Assembly (NCBI GenBank): GCA_946565805.1
Contig: CAMNWO010000017.1
Coordinates: forward strand, 1-37,153
Source: an uncultured Clostridium sp.
GTDB lineage: Bacteria > Bacillota > Clostridia > TANB77 > CAG-508
Direction: 5' to 3'
Length of the DNA: 37,153 bases
Each line of letters starts with the position of its first letter. The first letter of the stretch is position 1. Positions 15,853 through 23,751 of the stretch are shown here, in pieces. Below the pieces are notes generated by a model. It was not told the DNA's origin. It was given only the letters and a program-made list of their open reading frames with translations, and did no database searches. A program made the translations under genes and the position numbers.

Positions 15853-17839
15853 ATGGAAAAAGTGAGAAACTCCAATGGATTAAAATGGTTATGTTATATT
15901 TTAATACCAGTATTAGTTGCTATTTTGCGGACTTAGTATCTTTCATATGGCTTTTTTGAGTGAATTTGGAGAAAAGAAAGAAGAAACAGAATACGTACAA
16001 ACTGAGAATTTTGCTAATAATTATTTGTATTTTTTTATTAGCAAAATAAATGAATGTGAAACCAATAGTAAAAGTAAGTATTTTTCAGAATTAGAAGATG
16101 AAAATGGAAAAATATATTGCTATTTTGATGATAGAGCAAACTATTTTCAAAATCAAATTGGAAATTATATTAATTATATTATGGTAGAAAAAGAAACAGG
16201 TGAAATATTTACCAATATAAAAAGTAGTAACTATCAAGAAACTATGAACCAAATGAAAAATCAAAAGATATATTGGAATTTAAAAAATGGGGAAATAGAA
16301 ACGAATTTAACTTACATTAATGAAGAAAATATAAAATATAATTATAGTTATCGACATAGGGATTATGATAAATATGATATTTATAGTTCTTTCGACATAG
16401 AAAAAGCAAATCAAATGTCAGGTTTTATGCTAAACAAAAATACTTATGATTTTATGCTACAACATAAAAAAATGCCAATCTATATAAGTGTTATAAGTTT
16501 AATAACATTGTTTGTGATAGCATTCTATTTACTTTGGGCAATTGGCTATCCAAAAGGAAAAGAAGGAATTATTTTAAATACAATCGATAAAGTGCCTTAT
16601 GAGATAGCAAGTATTTTTAGTTTTAGTATGATTTCAATTGTATTGGCGATAGGAGTTAATAGTTATAACAATATATTTTACTATACTATGATTATTTTTT
16701 ATGGTATTTGCTATCTAATTTGTTATGCCATATCTGCAATATGGGGAGTTACAACCATTAAAAGAATCAAAGCAAAAACATTTTGGAAAAGCTTTTTAAC
16801 CTATAAAATTTTAAAATGGTTTTATGAACAAACTAAGAAATATATAGTAGAAATCAGACAAAAAACACCAAGTAACAAAAAAGTATTTTGGTATTACTGG
16901 GGATTTGTTGCAATTAGTATCTTATTAGCAACTATGGTAGGAAGTGGAATTGCTATTATTGCCTTATTATTATTTTGGCTATGGGTATTTTATAAAATTA
17001 GGAAATATATAAGACACCAACAAGAAATGAAAGAAGCATTAGAGAAAATCTATCAAGGAGATAATAAAGTATATTTAAATGATGAAGAACTACAAGGTAT
17101 GTTGAAAGAAATGGCAGTTTATATCAATGATATAGCAGGAGGTTTTTCTAATGCTATTGAAGAAAGTCTAAAATCAGAAAGATTAAAGACAGAATTAATT
17201 ACGAATGTATCACATGATATCAAAACACCGTTAACATCCATCATCAACTACGTTGATTTGTTAAAAAAAGAAGAAATACAAAATGAAAAAGTAAAAGAAT
17301 ATATTGAAATCTTAGATAGAAAGTCACAAAGACTAAAAAAATTAACAGAAGATTTAGTAGAGGCTTCTAAAGTGTCTTCTGGTAATGTAAAACTAAATAT
17401 AGAGCTAATCAATTTAAAAGAATTAATCAACCAGAGCATAGGTGAATTCAAAGACAGGTTTGAGGAAAAGAACTTGAAAATTGAAAGCAATATGCCAGAA
17501 GAAGAAATCAAAATAAAAGCAGATAACAGATATTTATATAGAGTAATCGAAAATCTATTTAGTAATATAACCAAATATGCATTAGACAATTCAAGAGTAT
17601 ATATTGATATACAAAAGGAAAGAAATAAAATAAAAATAAGTATTAAAAATATATCAAAAGAAAAATTAAATATAAGTAGCGAGGAATTAATGCAACGATT
17701 TGTTAGAGGAGATAAATCTCGATATACAGAAGGAAGTGGATTAGGATTATCAATTGCTAAAAGTTTGACAGAACTACAAGGTGGAAAATTCGAAATTTAT
17801 ATCGATGGTGACTTATTTAAAGTTGTAATGGAATGGTAG
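15853..17839 (+). CDS. Sensor histidine kinase, read through a +1 frameshift at CGG
   Basis: Membrane sensor kinase of about 661 residues when read across the shift. ATG 15853 directly follows the regulator's stop and has GAGGAAAAG upstream. The first frame gives MEKVRNSNGLKWLCYILIP and part of a transmembrane helix, then CGG (15928-15930) and a TAG two codons later. Skipping C15928 joins it as VAIL-G-LSIFHM, an uninterrupted first helix. An extracellular domain of about 130 residues, four or five more helices, a HAMP-like linker, the HisKA box VSHDIKTPLTS (His near residue 453) and a HATPase with GSGLGLSIAKS follow. A TTG at 15917 opens the second frame but has no ribosome binding site and would cut the helix. 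Confidence 0.87.
15928..15930 (+). other. CGG +1 frameshift site in the sensor kinase
   Basis: Zero-frame reading is GCT ATT TTG CGG ACT TAG. Skipping the C gives GCT ATT TTG GGA CTT AGT, that is A-I-L-G-L-S, within the first transmembrane helix. The extra C is not in a homopolymer run. Confidence 0.82.
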
Positions 17840-17853
17840 GATCATCGGGGTCT

Positions 17854-18003
17854 GAGACAGGGGGGACACTTTTTAATGAGACAGGGGGGACACTCCTTTA
17901 ATGTCTCATTTTTGATTATTGCAATCAATATTTTATTAACTCTAAATGAGACATTAAAGGAGTGTCCCCCCTGTCTCATTAAAAAGTGTCCCCCTTGTCT
18001 CAA
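17854..18003. repeat. Long palindromic intergenic repeat, copy 2 (extended, opposite orientation)
   Basis: Inverted repeat with arms of about 57 bp around a roughly 35-bp spacer. The outer part is a second GAGACAGGGGGGACAC unit in tandem. The spacer is the reverse complement of that in the copy at 10161-10280, with a few changes, showing common origin. It fills the gap between the kinase and the next gene. A 60-codon ORF inside it is only repeat sequence. Confidence 0.85.
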
Positions 18004-18094
18004 GATGTGTCCCCAATTTCCCATTGAAAGATAAAAACAAATATGATAGAATAAAAAACGAAAGAAAAGCCAACGCTAAAATGGGGGAATGATA

Positions 18095-18760
18095 ATGAGA
18101 AAAATGATTGTCATCATAGGAATTTTAGCCATTATTTTTGTAGGAATGATAGTGTATAAAAATGTAATTATAAAAAATAGCAATATTGGAATACAAGAAA
18201 TAGAAAAAATAGAAAATTATATGAAGCAAATTTATATGTGGAAAGAAATAACAAACGAAGCTTTACCATATTTTGAAGATATCAACCAAGCAGATGAAAC
18301 TTGGATATGGGAAGTAGTACAGAAAAACTTAGAGGAATATGAGATCTCTTATGAGAAGATGGGAGAAAAAGCAAAAGAATTATTTGGAAGTAATTTTAAT
18401 AAGGAATTTCCAAAAGAAGGAACAGAAAATTTGATTTATAATGAAGAAAATAATTTATATTATGCTACTAGTGTGGAGCTAGACCAACAAGAAGACGCGT
18501 TTTTATTAAACAAGATTGATAAAATAAAAAATGGATACGAAGTAGAAATTATAGAATATTTAGAAGATTATTCACAAGCAATAACAGAAAATCAAATTAT
18601 AATAAGAAATGTAGAAGGACAAGAAGTAGCAAAGATAAGCATACAAGAAGAAGGAAAAATCAATGAAATTGTAAAAAATAGTACAGAAAAATTAAACAAG
18701 AAAAAGATAGTATTAAAATTGGAAAACGGAAAGTTACAAGTAGAAAGAGTGTATCAATAG
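18095..18760 (+). CDS. Membrane-anchored protein of unknown function (221 aa)
   Basis: The start at 18095 is chosen because GGGGG lies 7 nt before it; an ATG two codons earlier is too close. One N-terminal transmembrane segment (MIVIIGILAIIFVGMIVY) is followed by an extracytoplasmic acidic, mostly helical and then beta-rich domain. No lipobox and no cysteines after the anchor. I do not recognise a family. It lies 24 nt before the radical SAM gene and may be co-transcribed with it. Confidence 0.7.
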   Translation: MRKMIVIIGILAIIFVGMIVYKNVIIKNSNIGIQEIEKIENYMKQIYMWKEITNEALPYFEDINQADETWIWEVVQKNLEEYEISYEKMGEKAKELFGSNFNKEFPKEGTENLIYNEENNLYYATSVELDQQEDAFLLNKIDKIKNGYEVEIIEYLEDYSQAITENQIIIRNVEGQEVAKISIQEEGKINEIVKNSTEKLNKKKIVLKLENGKLQVERVYQ

Positions 18761-18784
18761 ATAAGGCAAGGAGAGAAATAGGGA

Positions 18785-19711
18785 ATGAGTGAATTAGAAA
18801 AATGTGGTATTTGTCCACATGAATGTCATGTGAATCGAAATCAAGGAAAAATAGGAAGATGTAAAGCAACTAACAAAGTAAGAATAGCCTTATATAGTAC
18901 ACATGATTTTGAAGAACCATGTATTAGTGGACAAAATGGTTCAGGAACTGTATTTTTCTCAAACTGTAATTTGAACTGTATGTATTGTCAAAATTATGAA
19001 ATTAGCCAATTAGGAAAAGGAAAAGATATTACAATAGAAGATTTAGCAAAAATATTTTTAACACAACAAGAAAAAGGAGTAGAAAATATTAATTTAGTAA
19101 CACCCACTAGTTATGTACCACAAATTATAGAAGCAATTAAAATAGCCAAAGCAAAAGGAGTAAAAATTCCTATTTTGTATAATACTAACGCTTATGAAAA
19201 GATAGAAACGTTAAGGTTACTAGAAGGATATATTGACATTTATTTACCAGATTTAAAATATGCTGAAAATAATTTAGGAAAGAAATATTCTAAAATACAG
19301 GATTATTTTGAAATAGCTACCAAAGCGATTCAAGAAATGATAAGACAAGTGGGAACTCCAAAACTAGATGAAGAAGGTAAGATGAAAAAAGGAGTTATGA
19401 TACGACATTTAGTTTTACCAAATCATATTGAAAACAGCAAAAAAGTTTTAAAATGGATAAAAGAAAATTTGCCACAAGAAATTTTTGTTAGTGTAATGGC
19501 ACAATATTTTCCAACCTACCAAGCAAAAGAAGTAGAAACATTGAACCGAAAGTTAACCAAAGAAGAATGGAAAGAGATAGAAGACTATATAGAAGAATTG
19601 GAAATTGAAAATGGTTATGTACAAGAACTAGGAGAACATGAGGAAGAATATGTGCCGAAGTGGGAACTTGATGAATTTGATGATGGAATGACGAAAAAAG
19701 CTTGCCTCTAA
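18785..19711 (+). CDS. PflX-type radical SAM protein (COG1313-like)
   Basis: 308 residues. The N-terminus has a cysteine cluster (CGICPHECHVNR...GRC) typical of the PflA-like family with unknown substrate. The radical SAM 4Fe-4S motif is CNLNCMYC (CX3CX2C), followed by VTPTSYVP and DIYLPDLKYA typical of this group. The C-terminus has an acidic extension (EEYVPKWELDEFDDGM). It probably activates or modifies an unknown partner. No glycyl radical enzyme lies nearby. Confidence 0.85.
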   Translation: MSELEKCGICPHECHVNRNQGKIGRCKATNKVRIALYSTHDFEEPCISGQNGSGTVFFSNCNLNCMYCQNYEISQLGKGKDITIEDLAKIFLTQQEKGVENINLVTPTSYVPQIIEAIKIAKAKGVKIPILYNTNAYEKIETLRLLEGYIDIYLPDLKYAENNLGKKYSKIQDYFEIATKAIQEMIRQVGTPKLDEEGKMKKGVMIRHLVLPNHIENSKKVLKWIKENLPQEIFVSVMAQYFPTYQAKEVETLNRKLTKEEWKEIEDYIEELEIENGYVQELGEHEEEYVPKWELDEFDDGMTKKACL

Positions 19712-19716
19712 AGAGA

Positions 19717-19760
19717 TGTCGATTTTTAGGTGTCGAATTTTGCGATGAAAAGATGTCGAA
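19717..19760 (+). promoter_or_regulatory. Three Spo0A-box-like sites
   Basis: TGTCGAT (19717-19723), TGTCGAA (19731-19737) and TGTCGAA (19754-19760), same strand, within 44 bp and ending 5 bp before a -35 box. The Spo0A box core is TGTCGAA. Clustering next to a promoter and the presence of spoVM support a sporulation link; short decayed direct repeats are the alternative. Confidence 0.55.
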
Positions 19761-19765
19761 TTTGC

Positions 19766-19794
19766 TTGAAAAATTTCCCAATTAGAGGTATAAT
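19766..19794 (+). promoter_or_regulatory. Promoter of the candidate small RNA
   Basis: TTGAAA (19766-19771), 17-bp spacer, TATAAT (19789-19794). No ORF of any size follows before the terminator at 19888-19930. Confidence 0.65.
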
Positions 19795-19800
19795 ATAATT

Positions 19801-19930
19801 GTAAGCAAAGAAATTTCGGCGAAAGCTTATAATAACATTATTTTCAAGAAGGCTTACGTGTAAGTATAAAATTAATATTCTAAATACGGGGATATTAGGT
19901 TAGTTTGAAAACGTAATATTCCCATTTTTT
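19801..19930 (+). ncRNA. Candidate small RNA, about 130 nt
   Basis: The only gap above 300 nt in the window (19712-20053) holds a sigma-A-type promoter, about 130 nt without a credible ORF, and a strong terminator. The 5' part can close on itself: GTAAGC (19801-19806) with GCTTAC (19852-19857), with GGCGAAAGC inside. It does not match the tmRNA, RNase P, SRP or Bacillus 6S features I know. The thyX promoter lies further downstream, so this is an independent unit and not a thyX leader. Boundaries are inferred. Confidence 0.5.
19888..19930 (+). terminator. Terminator of the candidate small RNA
   Basis: GGGGATATTA (19888-19897) pairs with TAATATTCCC (19914-19923), one G-U pair, followed by six T. 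Confidence 0.8.
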
Positions 19931-19995
19931 AATTATTTTTAAATCGAATAAATTTCACCAATTTGAAAAACAGAAAGAAAAAAATAGCCAAAACC

Positions 19996-20024
19996 TTGTC
20001 AAAAAAACAAGAATTTGATATAGT
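19996..20024 (+). promoter_or_regulatory. Promoter of the thyX operon
   Basis: TTGTCA (19996-20001), 17-bp spacer, TATAGT (20019-20024), about 30 nt before the thyX start. Confidence 0.65.
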
Positions 20025-20053
20025 ATAGAAAACAAAAAATGGAGGGAAAAAAC

Positions 20054-20728
20054 ATGAGAATTGTAGAACCATGGATAAAAGTAGAAAAAATTGATGGAAA
20101 GAAAATAATGAAAAGAATTGAAAGAGCATGTAGAACATGTTATCGTTCAGAAGGAAAAATCACAGAAGACAGTTATAAAAAATTATTAGGAAATTGTATT
20201 ACAAGAGGACATGAATCTGTATTAGAACACGAAAAAGTTACTGTTAGAATTTATAGTGATGTAGGGTCATATAAAGATTTAACAAGACACAGATTTGCTA
20301 GTTTTTCAGTTGAATCAACAAGATATTGTAGTTATGATAAAGATAAATATGGAAATGAAATAGCATTCATGAATCCAGCAGGGTACATGGAAAATGAAGA
20401 AATGTATGAAATCTGGAAACAAACTATGCAAGAAATTGAAAAAGGATATATCAAAATGAAAGAAATAGGAGCAACCACAGACATGTGTAGAGAGTTGTTA
20501 CCACATTCAACAGCAGGAGAATACACAATGACAGCCAATATAAGAGAATGGAAACACATTTTGGCGTTAAGAACAACCAAACATGTACATCCATCTATTA
20601 GACAAGTACTAATACCATTGTTAAAATACTTCCAAGAAGAAATGCCAGAAATATTTGGAGATGTAGAATATGACAAAGACTTCAATCCAGAATCTTATGC
20701 CAAATTAACAATTGAAGAGGAAGTATAA
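20054..20728 (+). CDS. thyX: FAD-dependent thymidylate synthase ThyX
   Basis: About 224 residues. The ThyX signature RHRFASFSVESTR is exact in pattern (RHRxxS...S.R). Further family features are HESVLEHEKVTVRI and a C-terminal RTTKHVHPSIRQVL. It makes dTMP from dUMP using flavin and methylene-THF. ATG 20054 is preceded by GGAGGG; an upstream in-frame ATG overlaps that site. folA follows closely, a logical pairing for folate-dependent nucleotide synthesis. Confidence 0.96.
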   Translation: MRIVEPWIKVEKIDGKKIMKRIERACRTCYRSEGKITEDSYKKLLGNCITRGHESVLEHEKVTVRIYSDVGSYKDLTRHRFASFSVESTRYCSYDKDKYGNEIAFMNPAGYMENEEMYEIWKQTMQEIEKGYIKMKEIGATTDMCRELLPHSTAGEYTMTANIREWKHILALRTTKHVHPSIRQVLIPLLKYFQEEMPEIFGDVEYDKDFNPESYAKLTIEEEV

Positions 20729-20759
20729 AAACAATTACAGAAAAGAGGAGTAAGAAAAA

Positions 20760-21254
20760 ATGTTAAGTATCATAGTAGCAAAAGCAAAAAACAATATCAT
20801 AGGAAAAGAAGATAAATTAGTATGGCATTTGCCAGCAGACTTACAACACTTCAAAGAACTAACAACAGGGCATGTAATCATAATGGGAAGAAAAACATTT
20901 GAATCACTAGGAAAAGTATTGCCAAATAGAAAACATATTGTCTTTAGTCAAAATCCAGACTTCAAAGTAAAAGACGAAAATGTTCAAGTAGTTCACTCTA
21001 TGTTAGAAATCCAAGAATACATAGAAAATGAGGAAGAAAACTTTGTCATTGGTGGTGCCATGATATACAATTTATTAATGCCACATGTGACAAAAATGTA
21101 TGTAACTGAAATTGAAGAAGAATTTGAAGGAGACTGTTTCTTCCCAAGAATTAATCCAGAAATATGGAAAGAAATAACAAGAGAAAAAGGACCTAGAAAC
21201 GAAGAAAATAATTTGGATTATGACTATGTAACCTATGAAAGAATAGGAAAATAG
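20760..21254 (+). CDS. folA: Dihydrofolate reductase
   Basis: 164 residues with the standard DHFR layout: IVAKAKNNIIGKEDKLVWHLPADLQHF (described from 20769 on), active-site acid in the PADLQHFK helix, MGRKTFESLG for NADPH binding, and FVIGGAMIYNLLMP. It lies in an operon with thyX and coaE; ThyX regenerates THF rather than DHF, so the pair is not strictly required but is common in Clostridia. Confidence 0.96.
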   Translation: MLSIIVAKAKNNIIGKEDKLVWHLPADLQHFKELTTGHVIIMGRKTFESLGKVLPNRKHIVFSQNPDFKVKDENVQVVHSMLEIQEYIENEEENFVIGGAMIYNLLMPHVTKMYVTEIEEEFEGDCFFPRINPEIWKEITREKGPRNEENNLDYDYVTYERIGK

Positions 21255-21269
21255 TAAAAGGAGAAAAAC

Positions 21270-21833
21270 GTGAAAATAATAGGCATAACAGGGAAGTCAG
21301 GAAGCGGAAAATCAACGCTAACATCATTGCTAGCTGAAAAGTTAAAATGTGAAAGTGTTAATGTAGATAAAATAGGACATCAAGCAACAAACAACGAAAA
21401 AATTAGCCAAAAACTATGTGAAGTTTTTGGCAATTGTATTAGGAACGAAAATGGAAAAATTGACAGAAAGAAATTAGGAAATATCGTATTTTCGAATCAG
21501 GAAAAAATGAATCAATTAACAGAAATTACATGGGACTATATGCAACAAGTACTAGATGAAATCTTAAAGCAAGAACCAGAAATTCTAATATTAGAATGGG
21601 CATTACTTCCAAGTGTTAGCAAGTATTGGAAACAATGTGATGTGAAAATTTTAATAAAAGCAGATGATAAAATTCGAAAAGATAAAGTAATGGAAAGAGA
21701 TGGCATAACGGAAGAATATTTTGAAAAACGTGATGCTAGTAGCATGGATTATAGTCAATTCCAATTTGATTCCATTTTTGAAAATGATTATCAGCTAGAA
21801 ACAATGGAGAAAATCATAAATCAAATTAAATAA
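21270..21833 (+). CDS. coaE: Dephospho-CoA kinase
   Basis: 187 residues. Begins at GTG 21270 behind AAAAGGAG. P-loop GKSGSGKST near the N-terminus, VNVDKIGHQ corresponding to the family's D-D-A-H region, and a lid region (DKVMERDGITEEYFEKR). It performs the last step of CoA synthesis. The family's usual D.P(L)L.E is only loosely kept (LEWALLPSV), so the assignment is good but less certain than for neighbours. Confidence 0.85.
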   Translation: MKIIGITGKSGSGKSTLTSLLAEKLKCESVNVDKIGHQATNNEKISQKLCEVFGNCIRNENGKIDRKKLGNIVFSNQEKMNQLTEITWDYMQQVLDEILKQEPEILILEWALLPSVSKYWKQCDVKILIKADDKIRKDKVMERDGITEEYFEKRDASSMDYSQFQFDSIFENDYQLETMEKIINQIK

Positions 21834-21887
21834 GAATAACAAAAAAAGCTTTTGGTTAGAATAAAACTATCAATGGAGGATAGAAAA

Positions 21888-22886
21888 ATGTTCAAACCAA
21901 AAGCTATTTATTTTGAAAAAGAAATCACAAATTATCCATTAGGAAAAGAACTGATGGAAAAATATAAAGATGTACCTAAAATAGAAATTGAAAATCATAA
22001 CAACATTGAAGAAATGAGAAAAAAGTCAAACAAAGAATTTGCCAATATGAAAAGAAATTTGATCATAGGAGTTAGGAAAACACACAAATTTGTAGAAAAT
22101 CATAAGACCTCGGATTACTTAGTACCCTATACTTCTTCTGGTTGTACAGCAGCATGCATGTATTGCTATTTAGTCTGTAATTACAACAAATGTGCTTATT
22201 TACGTTTATTTGTTAATCGAGAAAAAATGTTGGACAAAATAATAAGCACAGCTCAAAAAGCAGAAAAGGAACTAACCTTTGAAATTGGGAGTAATAGTGA
22301 TTTGATTTTAGAAAATACCATTACTAATAATTTAACTTGGACGATTGAGAATTTCAAAAATACAAAACAAGGAAAACTAACCTTTCCCACTAAATTTGAT
22401 ATGGTAGATCCGATTTTGCCATTAAAACATGAAGGAAAAGTTATCATAAGAATAAGCGTAAATCCAGAGGAAATTATCAATAAAGTAGAGTTTGGAACCT
22501 CCAGACTAAAAGGAAGAATTGAAGCAATTAATAAATTAAAAGAAGCTGGATATACCATTGGAATTCTAATTGCTCCTATTATATTAGTCGAAAATTGGAA
22601 ACAACTATATACTGAATTAATCCAAAGATTAGAAGCAGAGTTGTCAGAAAAAGTGAAGAAAGATGTATTTTTTGAAATAATCTTTATGACCTATAGTTAT
22701 ATTCATACGAAAATAAATGAAGAGGCTTTCCCGAATGCCATTTCTTTATATGATAAAGAAATGATGACAGGAAGAGGACGAGGAAAATATTGGTATAAAA
22801 GTGAAGCAAGAGCAGAAGCTGAGATTTTTTTACGTGAACAAATGAAAAAATACTTTCCGCATAACAAAATTGAATATATTGTTTAG
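21888..22886 (+). CDS. splB: Spore photoproduct lyase-family radical SAM protein
   Basis: 332 residues. The radical SAM motif is CTAACMYC (CX3CX2C) in SSGCTAACMYCYL, followed by a cysteine-containing CNYNKCAYLR where SplB has its catalytic-loop region, and a C-terminal FLREQMKKYFPHNKIEYIV typical of SplB. SplB repairs the spore photoproduct thymine dimer in UV-exposed spores. ATG 21888 follows GGAGGAT. It fits with spoVM as a sporulation trait; a paralogue with another substrate cannot be excluded. Last gene of the thyX-folA-coaE operon. Confidence 0.85.
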   Translation: MFKPKAIYFEKEITNYPLGKELMEKYKDVPKIEIENHNNIEEMRKKSNKEFANMKRNLIIGVRKTHKFVENHKTSDYLVPYTSSGCTAACMYCYLVCNYNKCAYLRLFVNREKMLDKIISTAQKAEKELTFEIGSNSDLILENTITNNLTWTIENFKNTKQGKLTFPTKFDMVDPILPLKHEGKVIIRISVNPEEIINKVEFGTSRLKGRIEAINKLKEAGYTIGILIAPIILVENWKQLYTELIQRLEAELSEKVKKDVFFEIIFMTYSYIHTKINEEAFPNAISLYDKEMMTGRGRGKYWYKSEARAEAEIFLREQMKKYFPHNKIEYIV

Positions 22887-22890
22887 AACA

Positions 22891-22926
22891 AAAACACAGT
22901 AACTTTGTGAATTTACTGTGTTTTTT
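22891..22926 (+). terminator. Terminator after splB
   Basis: 12-bp stem AAAACACAGTAA with TTACTGTGTTTT and a T run. An almost identical terminator follows the next two-gene cassette at 23630-23663. Confidence 0.9.
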
Positions 22927-23091
22927 ACATTTTCATTTGGTAAATTTTTTAAAAGAATAATTGACAAATAGTAAATGGAAAAAGTATAATCAATTAAATT
23001 TTTATTCTTTTCTAAATGTAATTCTAGCATTTAGATTTCCAAAAGTATTGAAAAAAGTAAAAAATAATGATATAGTAAAGGTGGTGATAGA

Positions 23092-23358
23092 TTGCCAGTT
23101 ATTTCACAATTTTATGGAATTGTCATTCAAATGTTTTTTGACGAAAATGGAAAACATCATGAAAAGCACATACATGTTAGATATAATGAACAAGAAGCAG
23201 TATACGATTTAAAAGGAAATATCTTAGAAGGACAAATTCCATATAAGAAAAAGAAACTAGTAGAGGCATGGATTTCGATTCATGAAGAAGAATTAGAAAG
23301 TTTATGGACACTAATTCATAAACAAGGTGAATTTTTCAGAATAGAGCCTCTAAAGTAA
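23092..23358 (+). CDS. DUF4160 family protein
   Basis: 88 residues starting at TTG 23092 behind AAAGGTGGTGAT. The family pattern is clear: MPVISQFYGIVIQMFFDE, KHIHVRYNEQEAVYDL, a G.IP stretch and EAWISIHEEEL. The DUF4160 family has no proven activity; it is regularly found next to DUF2442, as here, and the pair has been suggested to be toxin-antitoxin-like. The gap to the next gene is 15 nt. Confidence 0.85.
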   Translation: MPVISQFYGIVIQMFFDENGKHHEKHIHVRYNEQEAVYDLKGNILEGQIPYKKKKLVEAWISIHEEELESLWTLIHKQGEFFRIEPLK

Positions 23359-23373
23359 AATGGGAGGAGAAAA

Positions 23374-23622
23374 ATGTATATAGTACCAAAACCAATCCAA
23401 ATAAAAACTTTGGAGAACTATAAAATAAAGATAAAATTTGAAAACGGAGAAGAAAAAGTTTTTGACATGGAAAAATATATCCATGAGAAATTTTATGAAA
23501 AATTAAAAGATAAGAAATACTTTAAAAATGTAAGAGTTGCAGGAAATACAATTGAGTGGGAAAATGGAGAAGATGTAGCACCAGAAAATCTATATTATGA
23601 TAGTATTTTAGAAAAAGAATAA
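23374..23622 (+). CDS. DUF2442 family protein
   Basis: 82 residues. Begins MYIVPKPIQIKTLENYKIK, followed by the family's F.DGE/NGE and FD motifs (KFENGEEKVFDM), a short F..L.D..YF segment and IEWENGEDVAPENLYYD at the end. The tail pattern W.NG.D..P..LY is diagnostic. GGGAGGA precedes the ATG. Forms a two-gene unit with the DUF4160 gene. Confidence 0.85.
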   Translation: MYIVPKPIQIKTLENYKIKIKFENGEEKVFDMEKYIHEKFYEKLKDKKYFKNVRVAGNTIEWENGEDVAPENLYYDSILEKE

Positions 23623-23629
23623 AAACAAG

Positions 23630-23663
23630 AACACAGTAATTTTATGAATTTACTGTGTTTTTG
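23630..23663 (+). terminator. Terminator after the DUF4160/DUF2442 pair
   Basis: AACACAGTAA (23630-23639) pairs with TTACTGTGTT (23650-23659), T run. Near-copy of the terminator at 22891-22926. Confidence 0.88.
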
Positions 23664-23751
23664 TTGTATTACAACTGTAAACATATAGACATAATTCTTT
23701 TACGATTGATAAAATTTTTATTAGAAACCAAAGAAATAGGAGGAAAGAAAA

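Noticed and set aside
15917..17839. Sensor kinase starting at TTG 15917
   Set aside because: No ribosome binding site, and the ATG abutting the regulator stop has one and supplies the first half of the helix.
17842..18024. 60-codon minus-strand ORF
   Set aside because: It lies wholly within the palindromic repeat and its sequence is repetitive.
19801..20053. Folate (THF) riboswitch in front of thyX
   Set aside because: No match to the known THF riboswitch core, and a separate promoter for thyX lies downstream of the hairpin terminator.
22961..23212. 83-codon ORF upstream of and overlapping the DUF4160 gene
   Set aside because: Different frame from the clear DUF4160 gene, no ribosome site, low-complexity translation.
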